NCBI RefSeq assembly: GCF_001179965.1 | Contig: NZ_CVSH01000052.1 | Coordinates: 141,220-205,219 of the forward strand | Reading direction: 5' to 3' | DNA: 64,000 nt | From: Candidatus Pelagibacter communis | Lineage (GTDB): Bacteria; Pseudomonadota; Alphaproteobacteria; Pelagibacterales; Pelagibacteraceae | In this document: positions 35,148-44,160 of the stretch, one piece after another | How positions within the stretch are numbered: the stretch's first letter is position 1 | How the letters are laid out: each line of letters starts with the position of its first letter | Notes under the pieces: model-generated | The model's input: the letters and a program-made list of their open reading frames with translations, nothing else | Databases searched by the model: none | Told to the model about the DNA's origin: nothing | Program-made: the position numbers and the translations under genes

Positions 35148-36479
35148 ATGACAAAAAAATATTTTGGAACAGATGGAATTAGAGGCAAAGTTAATCAGAA
35201 TAAAATTAATGGAGAGATGTTTTTTAAATTTGGCCTAGCTGCTGGCACATATTTTAAAAATCAAAAAAAATTTAAGCAAACTGCTATAATAGCAAAAGAT
35301 ACCAGATTATCTGGTTATTCCCTTGAGCCCGCACTCGTCTCTGGGTTGGCATCAGCTGGTATGCATGTTTATACCTTGGGGCCTTTACCTACAAATGGTC
35401 TAGCAATGTTAACCAAAAAAATGAAAGCAAATTTAGGTATAATGATTACCGCATCACATAATCCATATTATGATAATGGCCTTAAACTGTTTGGACCAGA
35501 TGGTCTAAAACTGTCTGATAAAATTGAAAAAAAAATAGAAAAATTAATTGATATTAAAATCGTTAAAAATCTTTCGGAACCAAAAAACTTGGGAAGGGTA
35601 AAAAGATTAGAGGATGCGAATGATAGATATATAAAAATATTAAAAAAAAACTTTCCAAGTAATTTTTGTTTAAAAGGCATGAAGATAGTAATCGATTGCG
35701 CAAACGGTGCTGCATATAAATCTGGACCAAAACTTTTTAGAAGTCTAGGTGCAAAAGTTTTTGAATATGGGGCATCACCAAATGGCTTAAACATAAATCA
35801 AAATTGTGGTTCAACATTCCCGAATAAAATTAAACGCTTAGTGAAAAAACATAACGCTCATATCGGTATATCTTTGGATGGTGATGCTGATAGAATTATA
35901 ATCTCTGATGAAAAAGGGAACATTATTGATGGTGATCAAATTATTGCTATGTTAGCAACAAGATGGAAAAGAAAAAAAATCTTAAAAGGAGGCGTTATTG
36001 GAACTTTGATGTCAAATTACGGTCTGCAAAACTATTTTAAAAGTAAAAAAATTAGGTTTATTAGAGCTGATGTCGGAGATAGATATGTAAAAGAAAAAAT
36101 GCAGAAAAATAATTTCAATCTTGGTGGCGAACAATCAGGACATATTATACTTGGAAAATTTGCAACAACTGGAGACGGATTATTAGTTGCCTTAGAAGTT
36201 TTATTCTCAATGAGAAAAGGAACTAAAGCCAGTCAATTGTTTAATCTATTTAAGTTAACTCCACAAATTTTGGAGAATATTAAAGTAAAAGATAAATCAA
36301 TAATTAATTCAAATAAATGTATAATCGCTATAAAGAAAGCAGAAAAACTTATTAAAAATAATGGTAGGATGCTTGTAAGAAAGTCAGGAACTGAACCTAA
36401 AGTAAGGATAATGGGAGAGTCTAGTAATATAAATTTATTACAAAATTGTATCAATATTGTAAAAAAATCTATTAATTAA
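35148..36479 (+). CDS. glmM: Phosphoglucosamine mutase
   Basis: Converts glucosamine-6-phosphate to glucosamine-1-phosphate for UDP-GlcNAc, peptidoglycan and LPS. 443 residues with FGTDGIRGKVNQNKI at the start, the phosphoserine loop ITASHNPYYDNGLKLFGPDG near residue 100, the metal site SLDGDADRIIISDEKG near 243, GGEQSGHII near 326 and RKSGTEPKVRIMGE near 405. All catalytic loops are intact. The start is 1 base after folP and the gene ends 1 base before thiD. Confidence 0.97.
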   Translation: MTKKYFGTDGIRGKVNQNKINGEMFFKFGLAAGTYFKNQKKFKQTAIIAKDTRLSGYSLEPALVSGLASAGMHVYTLGPLPTNGLAMLTKKMKANLGIMITASHNPYYDNGLKLFGPDGLKLSDKIEKKIEKLIDIKIVKNLSEPKNLGRVKRLEDANDRYIKILKKNFPSNFCLKGMKIVIDCANGAAYKSGPKLFRSLGAKVFEYGASPNGLNINQNCGSTFPNKIKRLVKKHNAHIGISLDGDADRIIISDEKGNIIDGDQIIAMLATRWKRKKILKGGVIGTLMSNYGLQNYFKSKKIRFIRADVGDRYVKEKMQKNNFNLGGEQSGHIILGKFATTGDGLLVALEVLFSMRKGTKASQLFNLFKLTPQILENIKVKDKSIINSNKCIIAIKKAEKLIKNNGRMLVRKSGTEPKVRIMGESSNINLLQNCINIVKKSIN

Positions 36480-36480
36480 A

Positions 36481-37293
36481 TTGAAAATAAAATCTAAAAT
36501 ATTGGTAATTGCAGGCTCAGACTCCTCAGGGGGAGCAGGAATACAAGCTGATATAAAAACAATTACAAGTCTTGGTTCGTATGCAATGACAGCAATTACC
36601 GCATTAACCTCACAAAATACGTCTGGCGTATTTTCCATATTAAAAGTTCCAATAAATGAAATCAAAAATCAAATTGAATTTACGTCAAAGGATATCAAGC
36701 CAGATGCAATTAAAATTGGTATGTTACACTCCTCACCTGTTATTAAAACTATTATAAAATCTTTGAAAAAAGTTAAAATAAATAAAATAGTTTTAGATCC
36801 AGTAATGGTAGCAAAGGGTGGTACAAAACTTATAGATAATAAGTCAATTAAAATTATTAAATCACATCTAATTAAAAAAGTAACAATAATTACTCCAAAT
36901 ATTCCAGAAGCTGAGATACTTACAAAAACAAAAATAAGATCAATACCAGATATGATTTTTACTGGAAAAAAATTATTAAAACTTGGTGCAAAAAATGTTT
37001 TAATTAAAGGTGGTCATTTAAAATCAAAATATGTTTTTGATATCTACTTAAATAAAAAGGAAAAAGTAATATTCAAAAGTAAAAGAATAAAAACTAAAAA
37101 TACACATGGTACTGGTTGTACACTTTCAAGTGCAATAGCAACATATTACTCGTGTGGAAAAACATTAAAGAATTCTTGTAGAATGGCGATCAATTATGTT
37201 AACCATGCTATCGGGAGTGGTCCCAGGTATGGAAAGGGTCATGGGCCAATAAACCACATAAGTGTAATTAATATAAATAAAAAATTTAAATGA
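36481..37293 (+). CDS. thiD: HMP / HMP-phosphate kinase
   Basis: Phosphorylates hydroxymethylpyrimidine twice for thiamin synthesis. 270 residues with [20 protein letters not shown] near residue 9, [49 protein letters not shown] and [20 protein letters not shown] near 205, the ribokinase-fold anion hole. The start is a TTG at 36481, 1 base after glmM, and the stop overlaps purA by four bases. Its partner thiE is at 17084. No thiC or thiG is in the window; SAR11 is reported to lack thiC and to need exogenous HMP, which this kinase would salvage. Confidence 0.94.
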   Translation: MKIKSKILVIAGSDSSGGAGIQADIKTITSLGSYAMTAITALTSQNTSGVFSILKVPINEIKNQIEFTSKDIKPDAIKIGMLHSSPVIKTIIKSLKKVKINKIVLDPVMVAKGGTKLIDNKSIKIIKSHLIKKVTIITPNIPEAEILTKTKIRSIPDMIFTGKKLLKLGAKNVLIKGGHLKSKYVFDIYLNKKEKVIFKSKRIKTKNTHGTGCTLSSAIATYYSCGKTLKNSCRMAINYVNHAIGSGPRYGKGHGPINHISVININKKFK

Positions 37294-38582
37294 AAAATGT
37301 TGTAGTAGTTGGTTCACAGTGGGGCGATGAAGGTAAAGGAAAAATAGTTGATTGGCTTTCAAGTGAGGCAGATGTAGTTATTAGATTTCAAGGTGGACAT
37401 AACGCAGGCCACACTTTAGTTATTGATGGCATCACATACAAATTAAGGTTATTACCCTCTGGCATAGTTAGAAAGAATAAAATTTCAGTGATTGGGAATG
37501 GTGTTGTGGTAGATCCATGGGCTTTTTTAGAAGAAATAAAAGAGATTAAATCAAAAGGTGTAGAAATTTCTGAAAAAAATCTAATTTTATCTGAGGCAGC
37601 AAACTTAATTTTGCCTTTTCATAGAGAAATGGATGAAATCAGAGAAGATACAGCTGGAAAAGCAAAAATTGGAACAACGCGAAGAGGAATAGGACCTGCG
37701 TATGAAGATAAAGTTGGAAGAAGATCAATAAGAGTTATGGATTTAATTTCCGAGGAAAACTTAAATCACAGATTAGAGACTGTTTTAATGCATCATAATG
37801 CTATAAGAAAAGGTCTTGGAAAAGAGATATTTCAAAAAGATCAACTTAAAAAAGAATTACTTGAAATAGCACCAGAAATACTAAAATATTCTCAGCCAGT
37901 ATGGAAAAAAATTGATGAATTTAAACAACAGAAAAAAAAAATATTATTTGAAGGCGCACAAGGAATTTTATTAGATGTTGATCATGGTACTTATCCATTT
38001 GTAACTTCCTCAAATACAGTAGCGTCTTCAGCTGCAACAGGCTCTGGCTGTGGTCCTAACAGCATAAACTATGTACTTGGCATAACTAAAGCTTATACTA
38101 CTCGAGTAGGCGAAGGCCCATTTCCAACAGAACTAACAGATAGCATTGGAGAACAATTGGGGCAAAAAGGAAAAGAATTTGGAACAGTTACTAGCAGGAA
38201 AAGGAGATGTGGATGGTTTGACGGGGTTTTGGTAAGACAAACAATTAAAATTTCAGGAATAGATGGCATAGCTTTAACAAAATTAGATGTTTTGGATGAA
38301 CTTGATGAAATAAAAATTTGTATAGCTTATAAATTAGATGGTAAAAAAATAGATTATTTACCAGCTGCGGTTGACGACCAATTAAAAGTGATTCCAATTT
38401 ATAAAACTTTTAAAGGATGGAAGTCTTCAACAAAAGGTATTAAAAACTTTAATGATTTACCGATAAATGCCAAAAATTATGTTTCTGAACTTGCAAAATT
38501 TATTGAAACTAAAATATCAAGCATATCAACTAGCCCAGAAAGAAACGACACAATTTTGATTGAGGATCCTTTCAATAATTAA
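37290..38582 (+). CDS. purA: Adenylosuccinate synthetase
   Basis: GTP-dependent joining of IMP and aspartate, the first step of AMP synthesis. 430 residues; [20 protein letters not shown] and [15 protein letters not shown] at the N-terminus, [20 protein letters not shown] near residue 127, [20 protein letters not shown] near 222 and [17 protein letters not shown] near 300 are standard. It ends convergently with rpoH, overlapping its stop by four bases; purA beside rpoH is a familiar alphaproteobacterial arrangement. Confidence 0.98.
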   Translation: MKNVVVVGSQWGDEGKGKIVDWLSSEADVVIRFQGGHNAGHTLVIDGITYKLRLLPSGIVRKNKISVIGNGVVVDPWAFLEEIKEIKSKGVEISEKNLILSEAANLILPFHREMDEIREDTAGKAKIGTTRRGIGPAYEDKVGRRSIRVMDLISEENLNHRLETVLMHHNAIRKGLGKEIFQKDQLKKELLEIAPEILKYSQPVWKKIDEFKQQKKKILFEGAQGILLDVDHGTYPFVTSSNTVASSAATGSGCGPNSINYVLGITKAYTTRVGEGPFPTELTDSIGEQLGQKGKEFGTVTSRKRRCGWFDGVLVRQTIKISGIDGIALTKLDVLDELDEIKICIAYKLDGKKIDYLPAAVDDQLKVIPIYKTFKGWKSSTKGIKNFNDLPINAKNYVSELAKFIETKISSISTSPERNDTILIEDPFNN

Positions 38583-39469
38583 TTGGCTGGTAATAAATTT
38601 TTTGACCTCGCAGCATTAAGCATATGTTTTTGAAGCTTTTCGAATGCTTTGTTTTCAATTTGTCTTATTCTTTCTCTGCTAATTTTATATTTTTTACTTA
38701 AATCATCCAAAGTAATTGGTTCATCCGCAAGTCTTCTCGAGTAGAGTATTTCTTTTTCTCTGTCATTTAAAATTTTTATAGACTCCGATAATAAATCTTT
38801 TCTTTGTTCTATTTCTTCTTGCTGAGCAAATTTTAGTTCCTGATCCATATCTTTATCAACAACCCAATCTTGCCATTCATCACCATCTTCACCAATGGGT
38901 GCGTTTAAAGACTGCTCTTTTCCTAATAATCGTCTATTCATAGATATTACTTCATCCTCACTTACATCAAGTCGATTCGCAATATCTTTTACGTGCTCAT
39001 GTTTAAGATCACCCTCTGTCTTAGGTGCAATCTGATTTTTTAGTTTCTTAAGGTTAAAAAATAATTTTTTTTGAGCTGCGGTTGTTCCAATTTTAACTAA
39101 ACTCCAGGATCTTAGAATATACTCTTGAATAGATGCTTTTATCCACCACATTGCGTAGGTTGCTAAACGAAAACCTTTTTCTGGTTCAAATTTTTTTACA
39201 GCTTGCATTAATCCAATATTACCTTCTGAAATCATTTCACTTACTGGTAAACCATAGCCTTTGTAGCCCATTGCGATTTTTGCAACTAGCCTCAAATGAC
39301 TCGTAACTAATTTTTCTGCAGATTTTACATTTCCTGTAGCTTTCCAATTTTTTGCAAGCATATATTCCTCCTCAGCATCAAGCATTGGAAATTTTTTTAT
39401 CTGATCAAGGTAAGCAGTTAAGCCACCTTCATTTGATAACGCAGGAAATTTAAATGTTGTAGAACTCAT
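38579..39469 (-). CDS. rpoH: RNA polymerase heat-shock sigma factor (sigma-32)
   Basis: A 296-residue sigma-70 family factor directing heat-shock transcription. Region 2 reads [40 protein letters not shown] and [20 protein letters not shown], and the RpoH box-like segment [16 protein letters not shown] follows. Region 4 ends with a helix-turn-helix, [23 protein letters not shown]11 genomes are thought to have only rpoD and rpoH, so this may be the only alternative sigma factor. The rluD gene ends 43 bases beyond its start, so rpoH may have its own promoter there. Confidence 0.97.
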   Translation of the reverse strand: MSSTTFKFPALSNEGGLTAYLDQIKKFPMLDAEEEYMLAKNWKATGNVKSAEKLVTSHLRLVAKIAMGYKGYGLPVSEMISEGNIGLMQAVKKFEPEKGFRLATYAMWWIKASIQEYILRSWSLVKIGTTAAQKKLFFNLKKLKNQIAPKTEGDLKHEHVKDIANRLDVSEDEVISMNRRLLGKEQSLNAPIGEDGDEWQDWVVDKDMDQELKFAQQEEIEQRKDLLSESIKILNDREKEILYSRRLADEPITLDDLSKKYKISRERIRQIENKAFEKLQKHMLNAARSKNLLPAN

Positions 39470-39512
39470 GACACTTATTTAATAAAATTTTATAATTTTA
39501 CAATGGGTTTTT

Positions 39513-40487
39513 TTAAGCATTTTTAAGGCTTTTTATTATATTTTCTAAATCTTCAGGTAAATTTGATGTAAATTCCATATTCTCGTTTTTAACTGGATGA
39601 ACAAAGCCTAATGTTTTAGCATGAAGAAATTGTCTTTTTAAATTTATTAATTTTTTCTCAACATTTTTGTCTATATCTTTAAATTTTTTAAATTTTTTTT
39701 TATATTTTTTATCACCTAAAATATTATTACCCTTATAAGACATATGAACTCTTATTTGATGAGTTCTTCCTGTTTCTAATTTACATTCTACAAAACTAAA
39801 AGTTGGTATTTTTTTTTTTTCAAATACTATTAAAGTCTTATAGTTTGTAATTGCATTTTTTCCCCTACTAATTCCTACCTCCATAATTTGTCTGTTTTTT
39901 GAACTTCTGGTAATTAAAGTTTGAATTTTCCCTTTCTGTGGTCTCAATTTTCCCCAAACTAAAGTTTGATAAACTCTTTTGATAGTATGTTCACTAAATT
40001 GTTTGGATAAAATTTCATGTACAAAATTATTTTTTGCGATTACTACTAAACCAGATGTATCCTTATCTATTCTGTGGACTATACCTGGCCTTGTTTCACC
40101 ATTAATATTAGATAAATTTTTTTTGTCATAACTTACCAAGGCATTGACTAATGTTTTATCATAATCACCTGCACCAGGGTGCATTGATATACCAGCAGGC
40201 TTGTTAATGACCAAAAGGTATTTGTCTTCAAAAACTATATTTAATTTAAAATCATAAGGTTTGATTAAAGTTTTCTTTGGTTCAGGAATTGTAAAAATTA
40301 AATTATCACCAGGCGATATTTTCTTTGATGGATCAAAAATAAACTTCCCATTTATTTTAAGATTTTTAGCAATAATAAGATTTTTAATTCTAGTTCTGCT
40401 CAGTTCACTATACTTTTTTGCTAAAAATTGGTCCACTCTCTCTTTTGGACTTTTATCTTGAACAATTAAATTAATGTTATTTTTCAT
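39513..40487 (-). CDS. rluD: 23S rRNA pseudouridine synthase, RluD-type
   Basis: A 324-residue enzyme with an N-terminal S4 RNA-binding domain (ERVDQFLAKKYSELSRTRIK) and the RluA/RluD catalytic domain: LLVINKPAGISMHPGAGD near residue 92, GIVHRIDKDTSGLVVIAKN near 140 (catalytic Asp in HRIDKDTSG), and LETGRTHQIRVHMSYKGNNI near 240. RluD modifies helix 69 of 23S rRNA; RluC is the alternative, but the S4 domain and rluD-rpoH order favour RluD. It is divergent from tRNA-Arg at 40511. Confidence 0.93.
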   Translation of the reverse strand: MKNNINLIVQDKSPKERVDQFLAKKYSELSRTRIKNLIIAKNLKINGKFIFDPSKKISPGDNLIFTIPEPKKTLIKPYDFKLNIVFEDKYLLVINKPAGISMHPGAGDYDKTLVNALVSYDKKNLSNINGETRPGIVHRIDKDTSGLVVIAKNNFVHEILSKQFSEHTIKRVYQTLVWGKLRPQKGKIQTLITRSSKNRQIMEVGISRGKNAITNYKTLIVFEKKKIPTFSFVECKLETGRTHQIRVHMSYKGNNILGDKKYKKKFKKFKDIDKNVEKKLINLKRQFLHAKTLGFVHPVKNENMEFTSNLPEDLENIIKSLKNA

Positions 40488-40510
40488 AAATTATAATAAT
40501 AATACTATAT

Positions 40511-40587
40511 GCGCTTGTAGCTCAACTGGATAGAGCGCCTGACTTCGGATCAGGAGGTTCTGGGTTCGACTCCTAGCGGGCGCACCA
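40511..40587 (+). tRNA. tRNA-Arg (TCG anticodon)
   Basis: 77 bases form a cloverleaf: acceptor GCGCTTG/CGGGCGC (two G:U pairs), D-stem GCTC/GAGC, anticodon stem CCTGA/TCAGG with loop CTTCGGA giving anticodon TCG, T-loop TTCGACT, and an encoded CCA end. It should read CGA and possibly other CGN codons. Its last base (40587) touches the stop codon of the convergent ABC permease at 40588, so no intergenic sequence or separate terminator exists. The 23 bases upstream are A+T-rich with a possible -10 (TACTAT). Confidence 0.96.
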
Positions 40588-41379
40588 TTATTCTCCAATA
40601 TTTATAAGAGATCCCTTTTTCCGCGCTTGTCTAAATGAGTAATAAAAAAGAACAATACCTATAAATAAATAGAATATATTGAGAATAAAGGCATTTTTAA
40701 TATTTGAATAGTCAACATATTGATTTATTAAAATCGATCTTGCCTCTTCAAAAATATACACAAGCGGCAAAGCCTTAGCCATAGTTTGTAGCATATCTGG
40801 TAAAATTTCTATTGGATAATATATGCAACCTAATGGAGCTAACAAAAATAACGAGGACCAAGCTATATTTTCAAATGCTGGTCCATATCTTAATAGACCA
40901 GACGATACAAACAAACCTAGTGTTATTCCAAAAATATACAAACTTAAGAATAGAAATAATAAAGGTATGCCAAGATTTAAAATTGAAATACCAAACAAAG
41001 GACTTGTAATTAGTATAGCAGGTACAAGTCCTATTAGGGTTCTAATTAAAGCAGTTACGACTAAAGATATAATTATTTCACTTATTCTCATAGGAGCAAT
41101 AAATAAATTAGTGAAATTTCTACTCCATATTTCCTCTAAAAATAGCATGTTAAAACTAATACTTGATCTAAATAGGAAATCGTAAAGTATCGCACAAGTT
41201 AATATAACACCCAAAGTATTATTGTAATAGTTGCTATAAGTTGAAAAAAATAAAGAAATAAAACCCCACAAAATAATTTGGATTGTTGGCCAGTAAATCA
41301 AATCTAATATTCTTGGAAGTGAACTTTTAATTAAAAAAAAGTGTCTTAAAAAAAGTCCATAAATTCTGTTAAAACTCAT
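40588..41379 (-). CDS. ABC-2 type transporter permease
   Basis: A 263-residue inner-membrane protein with about six helices, including IQIILWGFISLFFSTYSNYY, LIRTLIGLVPAILITSPLFG, FLFLSLYIFGITLGLFVSSG and AFILNIFYLFIGIVLFYYSF. The pattern and the segment ENIAWSSLFLLAPLGCIYYP (near residue 168, typical of ABC-2 exporters) support a drug- or polysaccharide-type export permease. Its ATPase partner overlaps its start by 11 bases. The substrate is unknown; no polysaccharide gene is immediately adjacent. Confidence 0.87.
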   Translation of the reverse strand: MSFNRIYGLFLRHFFLIKSSLPRILDLIYWPTIQIILWGFISLFFSTYSNYYNNTLGVILTCAILYDFLFRSSISFNMLFLEEIWSRNFTNLFIAPMRISEIIISLVVTALIRTLIGLVPAILITSPLFGISILNLGIPLLFLFLSLYIFGITLGLFVSSGLLRYGPAFENIAWSSLFLLAPLGCIYYPIEILPDMLQTMAKALPLVYIFEEARSILINQYVDYSNIKNAFILNIFYLFIGIVLFYYSFRQARKKGSLINIGE

Positions 41380-42103
41380 TTGATGTCCTATTTAATTTTA
41401 AAAAAACCTCTTCAAGATTTATTTTGCCATGTTTTTTAATCAACTCATTGGGTGTGCCTCGATCGATTAACAAACCATCTTTCATCATCAAAACATTTTT
41501 ACAAAGTCTTTTTACTTCATCCATATTATGTGAAGCGAGCAGAATCGACATTTCTCTCTCTTTTGATAATTTTTCTATAAAGGTTCTAACAAAATCACCT
41601 GTCTCAGGATCTAATGATGCTGTAGGCTCATCTAAAAATAGTATTTTTGGATCATTGATAAGAGCTTTAGCTAAACTCACTCTATTTTTTTGGCCAGATG
41701 ATAATTCACCAGTTTTTTTATTTAAAAATTCGGTTAACCTTAATTTTTCTGATAAATGATCTATTCTTAACAAAACTTTTTTTACCCCGTATAGTTTTCC
41801 ATACACAATTAAATTTTCTTTTACAGTTAGTTTTTTTGGCAATTCGATATAAGGAGAAATAAAGTTCATTTTATGTAAAAGTTTAATTCTATTTTTCTCA
41901 ATATCCTCACCATCTATCAGCACTATTCCATTTGTAGGTTTAAGCAGTCCGAGCATCATTGCTATTGTCGTAGTTTTACCGCAACCATTTGGACCTAATA
42001 AACCTAAAATTTCATTCTTATTTATTTTAAAGTTAATATTTTTTACTGCAGCTTTATTCGAATAGTTTTTTGACAGATTTTTAACATCAATAGGATATTG
42101 CAT
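41369..42103 (-). CDS. ABC transporter ATP-binding protein
   Basis: A 244-residue ATPase with Walker A LLGPNGCGKTTTIAM near residue 35, the Q-loop region NFISPYIELPKKLTVKENL, signature LSSGQKNRVSLAKAL near 133, Walker B ILFLDEPTASLDP near 153 and the switch histidine in LLASHNMDEV. The signature begins LSSGQ, as is common in ABC-2 exporters. It pairs with the permease at 40588 to make a two-component exporter. It overlaps the tsaC stop by one base, so the three genes 43035-40588 may be one transcript. Confidence 0.93.
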   Translation of the reverse strand: MQYPIDVKNLSKNYSNKAAVKNINFKINKNEILGLLGPNGCGKTTTIAMMLGLLKPTNGIVLIDGEDIEKNRIKLLHKMNFISPYIELPKKLTVKENLIVYGKLYGVKKVLLRIDHLSEKLRLTEFLNKKTGELSSGQKNRVSLAKALINDPKILFLDEPTASLDPETGDFVRTFIEKLSKEREMSILLASHNMDEVKRLCKNVLMMKDGLLIDRGTPNELIKKHGKINLEEVFLKLNRTSNEF

Positions 42104-43035
42104 TATCTTTTAGATGCCCTAATCAACCTATCGTTTATAGTTTGGCCAATTCCTTTATTTGGGATTTTTTCAACTGAAATACTATTATATTTTAATTTTT
42201 TAATCATTCTAAGTGTTTTATATAAGTTTTTACCCGCTTCATTAAGATTGTTATTTTTTGTCAAATAAAAGAAATTTTTATCAGATATTTTTCTTTTTTT
42301 AATTAATAGAAATGCCTCATGCTTCTTAGGATTTTTAACATTTCTTCTAATTTGAATTCCAGGAGAATAATGAAGCTTACCCTGACCTGGAACAGAATTT
42401 TTATTATTTTTGGATTTATAATTTACTTTATTTTTGAGAACTTTATTTATTTTACTTACTTCTATTGCTCCTAATCTTAAAATAGCAGGTTTAGGATCTA
42501 AATTTACAATTGTTGACTCTAAACCTATTTTTGAACTGCCACCATCTAGAATGAATTTGATTTTATTACCAAATTCTTCTTCAACATCTTTTTTTGAAAC
42601 AGCACTAACTTTTGTTGAAATATTTGCACTTGGTGCTGCAAGAGGAAAATCAAGCTCTTTAAGTAACTTTCTTGTTAATGAATGCTTTGGAAACCTTACT
42701 GCAAGTGTTTTTTTTTTATTTGTTACATTTTTTGATATTTTATTTTTACTTTTAAGCTTTAGTATAAAAGTTATTGGGCCAGGACAAAATTTTTTATATA
42801 GTTTGATAAAATTTTGATTTATTTTGCAATCTTTTTTTAAGTTTTCTAAAGAATAATAATGAACAATCAAAGGATTATTTTTTGGTCGTTTTTTTAATTT
42901 AAAAATTTTTGAAGTTGCTAGATCAGAGTATGCATTAGCTGCTAAGCCATATACGGTTTCTGTAGGTATTCCAATACACTCATTTCTATTCAATAAAAAT
43001 TTACTTTTTTTAATATTTGAAAGATCTTTTTTCAT
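42103..43035 (-). CDS. tsaC: Threonylcarbamoyl-AMP synthase (TsaC/Sua5 type)
   Basis: Makes threonylcarbamoyl-AMP for the t6A37 modification of ANN-decoding tRNAs. I chose the ATG at 43035 (MKKDLSNIKKSKFLLNRNE) giving 310 residues; a frame extending to 43077 overlaps the xseB start. Seen: GIPTETVYGLAANAYS near residue 22, KKRPKNNPLIVHY, FPLAAPSANIS near 138 and a Sua5-type C-terminal domain after PGQGKLHYSPGIQI. The length and that C-terminal part indicate Sua5 rather than short TsaC. It is divergent from xseB, with 20 bases between starts. Confidence 0.9.
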   Translation of the reverse strand: MKKDLSNIKKSKFLLNRNECIGIPTETVYGLAANAYSDLATSKIFKLKKRPKNNPLIVHYYSLENLKKDCKINQNFIKLYKKFCPGPITFILKLKSKNKISKNVTNKKKTLAVRFPKHSLTRKLLKELDFPLAAPSANISTKVSAVSKKDVEEEFGNKIKFILDGGSSKIGLESTIVNLDPKPAILRLGAIEVSKINKVLKNKVNYKSKNNKNSVPGQGKLHYSPGIQIRRNVKNPKKHEAFLLIKKRKISDKNFFYLTKNNNLNEAGKNLYKTLRMIKKLKYNSISVEKIPNKGIGQTINDRLIRASKR

Positions 43036-43055
43036 GTAATAATAAGACTTTTTAT

Positions 43056-43310
43056 ATGAAAGATAAAAATTTGCCAAACGATATTCAAAGTAAATCTGTC
43101 GAAGAGTTGACAGATTTAGCTACCAATATAATCGAAAATCTTGAAAATAAAAAAAATTTAGAGAATTCGGTTGAAGAATATCAAATGCTTATAAAATTAA
43201 ATAATTTAATAGAAAAAAAATTTCAGAAAACTTCTAAACAAATTTCAGAGATCACAAAAGATAAAATAAAATTAATTTTACAAAATAAAAATGGAAAAAA
43301 AACTAAATAA
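43056..43310 (+). CDS. xseB: Exodeoxyribonuclease VII small subunit
   Basis: A short helical protein of 84 residues from ATG 43056 (MKDKNLPNDIQSKSVEELTD); a longer frame to 43017 would run into the tsaC start. The two-helix hairpin VEELTDLATNIIENLENKKN and LENSVEEYQMLIKLNNLIEK fits XseB, which activates the XseA nuclease. No xseA lies in the window. The order xseB-ispA-dxs is standard in alphaproteobacteria, and its end overlaps ispA by 20 bases. Confidence 0.87.
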   Translation: MKDKNLPNDIQSKSVEELTDLATNIIENLENKKNLENSVEEYQMLIKLNNLIEKKFQKTSKQISEITKDKIKLILQNKNGKKTK

Positions 43311-44160
43311 AATTGCAAAGGATACTAATAAATTTATAAAAAGTTTTTTTTATTTGCAAAAAAAAACTGAACTAATTCCTCCAATGAAATATGGAATGTT
43401 TCCAGGTGGAAAAAAAATTAGATCAAAACTTATAATAGATATTGGTAAAATTTTTAATATTGAATATAAAAAATTAATACGTATTGCTGCAGCAGTAGAG
43501 TGTATTCATGGATATTCTTTAATACATGATGATTTACCATGTATGGATAACGATAACCTTAGAAGAGGTAAATTATCAACCCATAAAAAATTTGGAGAGT
43601 CAACCGCAATACTAGCTGGAAATTCTTTATTAACAATTGCGTTTGAAATTCTTTCTGACAAGAATTTTAAAATAGAAAGCAATACTAAAATCAATCTTAT
43701 AAATTCTATCTCAAAATGTTCTGGCCATACAGGTATAGCAGGAGGGCAATATCTAGACTTAAGTTTTGAGAAAAAAGAAGTTTCAATTCAAAAAATTAAA
43801 ATTATGGAGGTAAAAAAAACGGGAAAACTTTTTAGTTTTTGTTGTATGGCACCCATTATTGTTTCAAATAAATTAAAACATATAAAAAAATTTGAGTTAA
43901 TTGGAGAACAAATAGGGCTATTATTTCAAATAGTTGATGATTTAATTGATTTAAAAAGCTCCTCTAAAAGAGCTGGAAAAAAAACTAAAAAAGATATGAA
44001 AAAAGGTAAAGCTACGCTCATAAAAGTTTTAGGATACCAAAATACAGTTGATTATCGAGATAATTTAAAATTTAATATCTTAAAAAAAATTTTAATATAT
44101 GGAAAAAAAAGTAAAGATTTAAAAGATACAATAAACTATATAGTTAACAGAAGTAAATGA
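43291..44160 (+). CDS. ispA: Farnesyl/geranylgeranyl diphosphate synthase
   Basis: A 289-residue trans-prenyltransferase building C15 (or C20) diphosphate. The first aspartate-rich motif is in [20 protein letters not shown] near residue 77, with [14 protein letters not shown]; the second is [14 protein letters not shown] near 212, and a lysine-rich stretch ([20 protein letters not shown]) follows. The four residues between DD and MD mark the bacterial short-chain group (DDxxxxD). It lies between xseB and dxs with overlaps of 20 and 4 bases. Confidence 0.94.
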   Translation: MEKKLNKIAKDTNKFIKSFFYLQKKTELIPPMKYGMFPGGKKIRSKLIIDIGKIFNIEYKKLIRIAAAVECIHGYSLIHDDLPCMDNDNLRRGKLSTHKKFGESTAILAGNSLLTIAFEILSDKNFKIESNTKINLINSISKCSGHTGIAGGQYLDLSFEKKEVSIQKIKIMEVKKTGKLFSFCCMAPIIVSNKLKHIKKFELIGEQIGLLFQIVDDLIDLKSSSKRAGKKTKKDMKKGKATLIKVLGYQNTVDYRDNLKFNILKKILIYGKKSKDLKDTINYIVNRSK

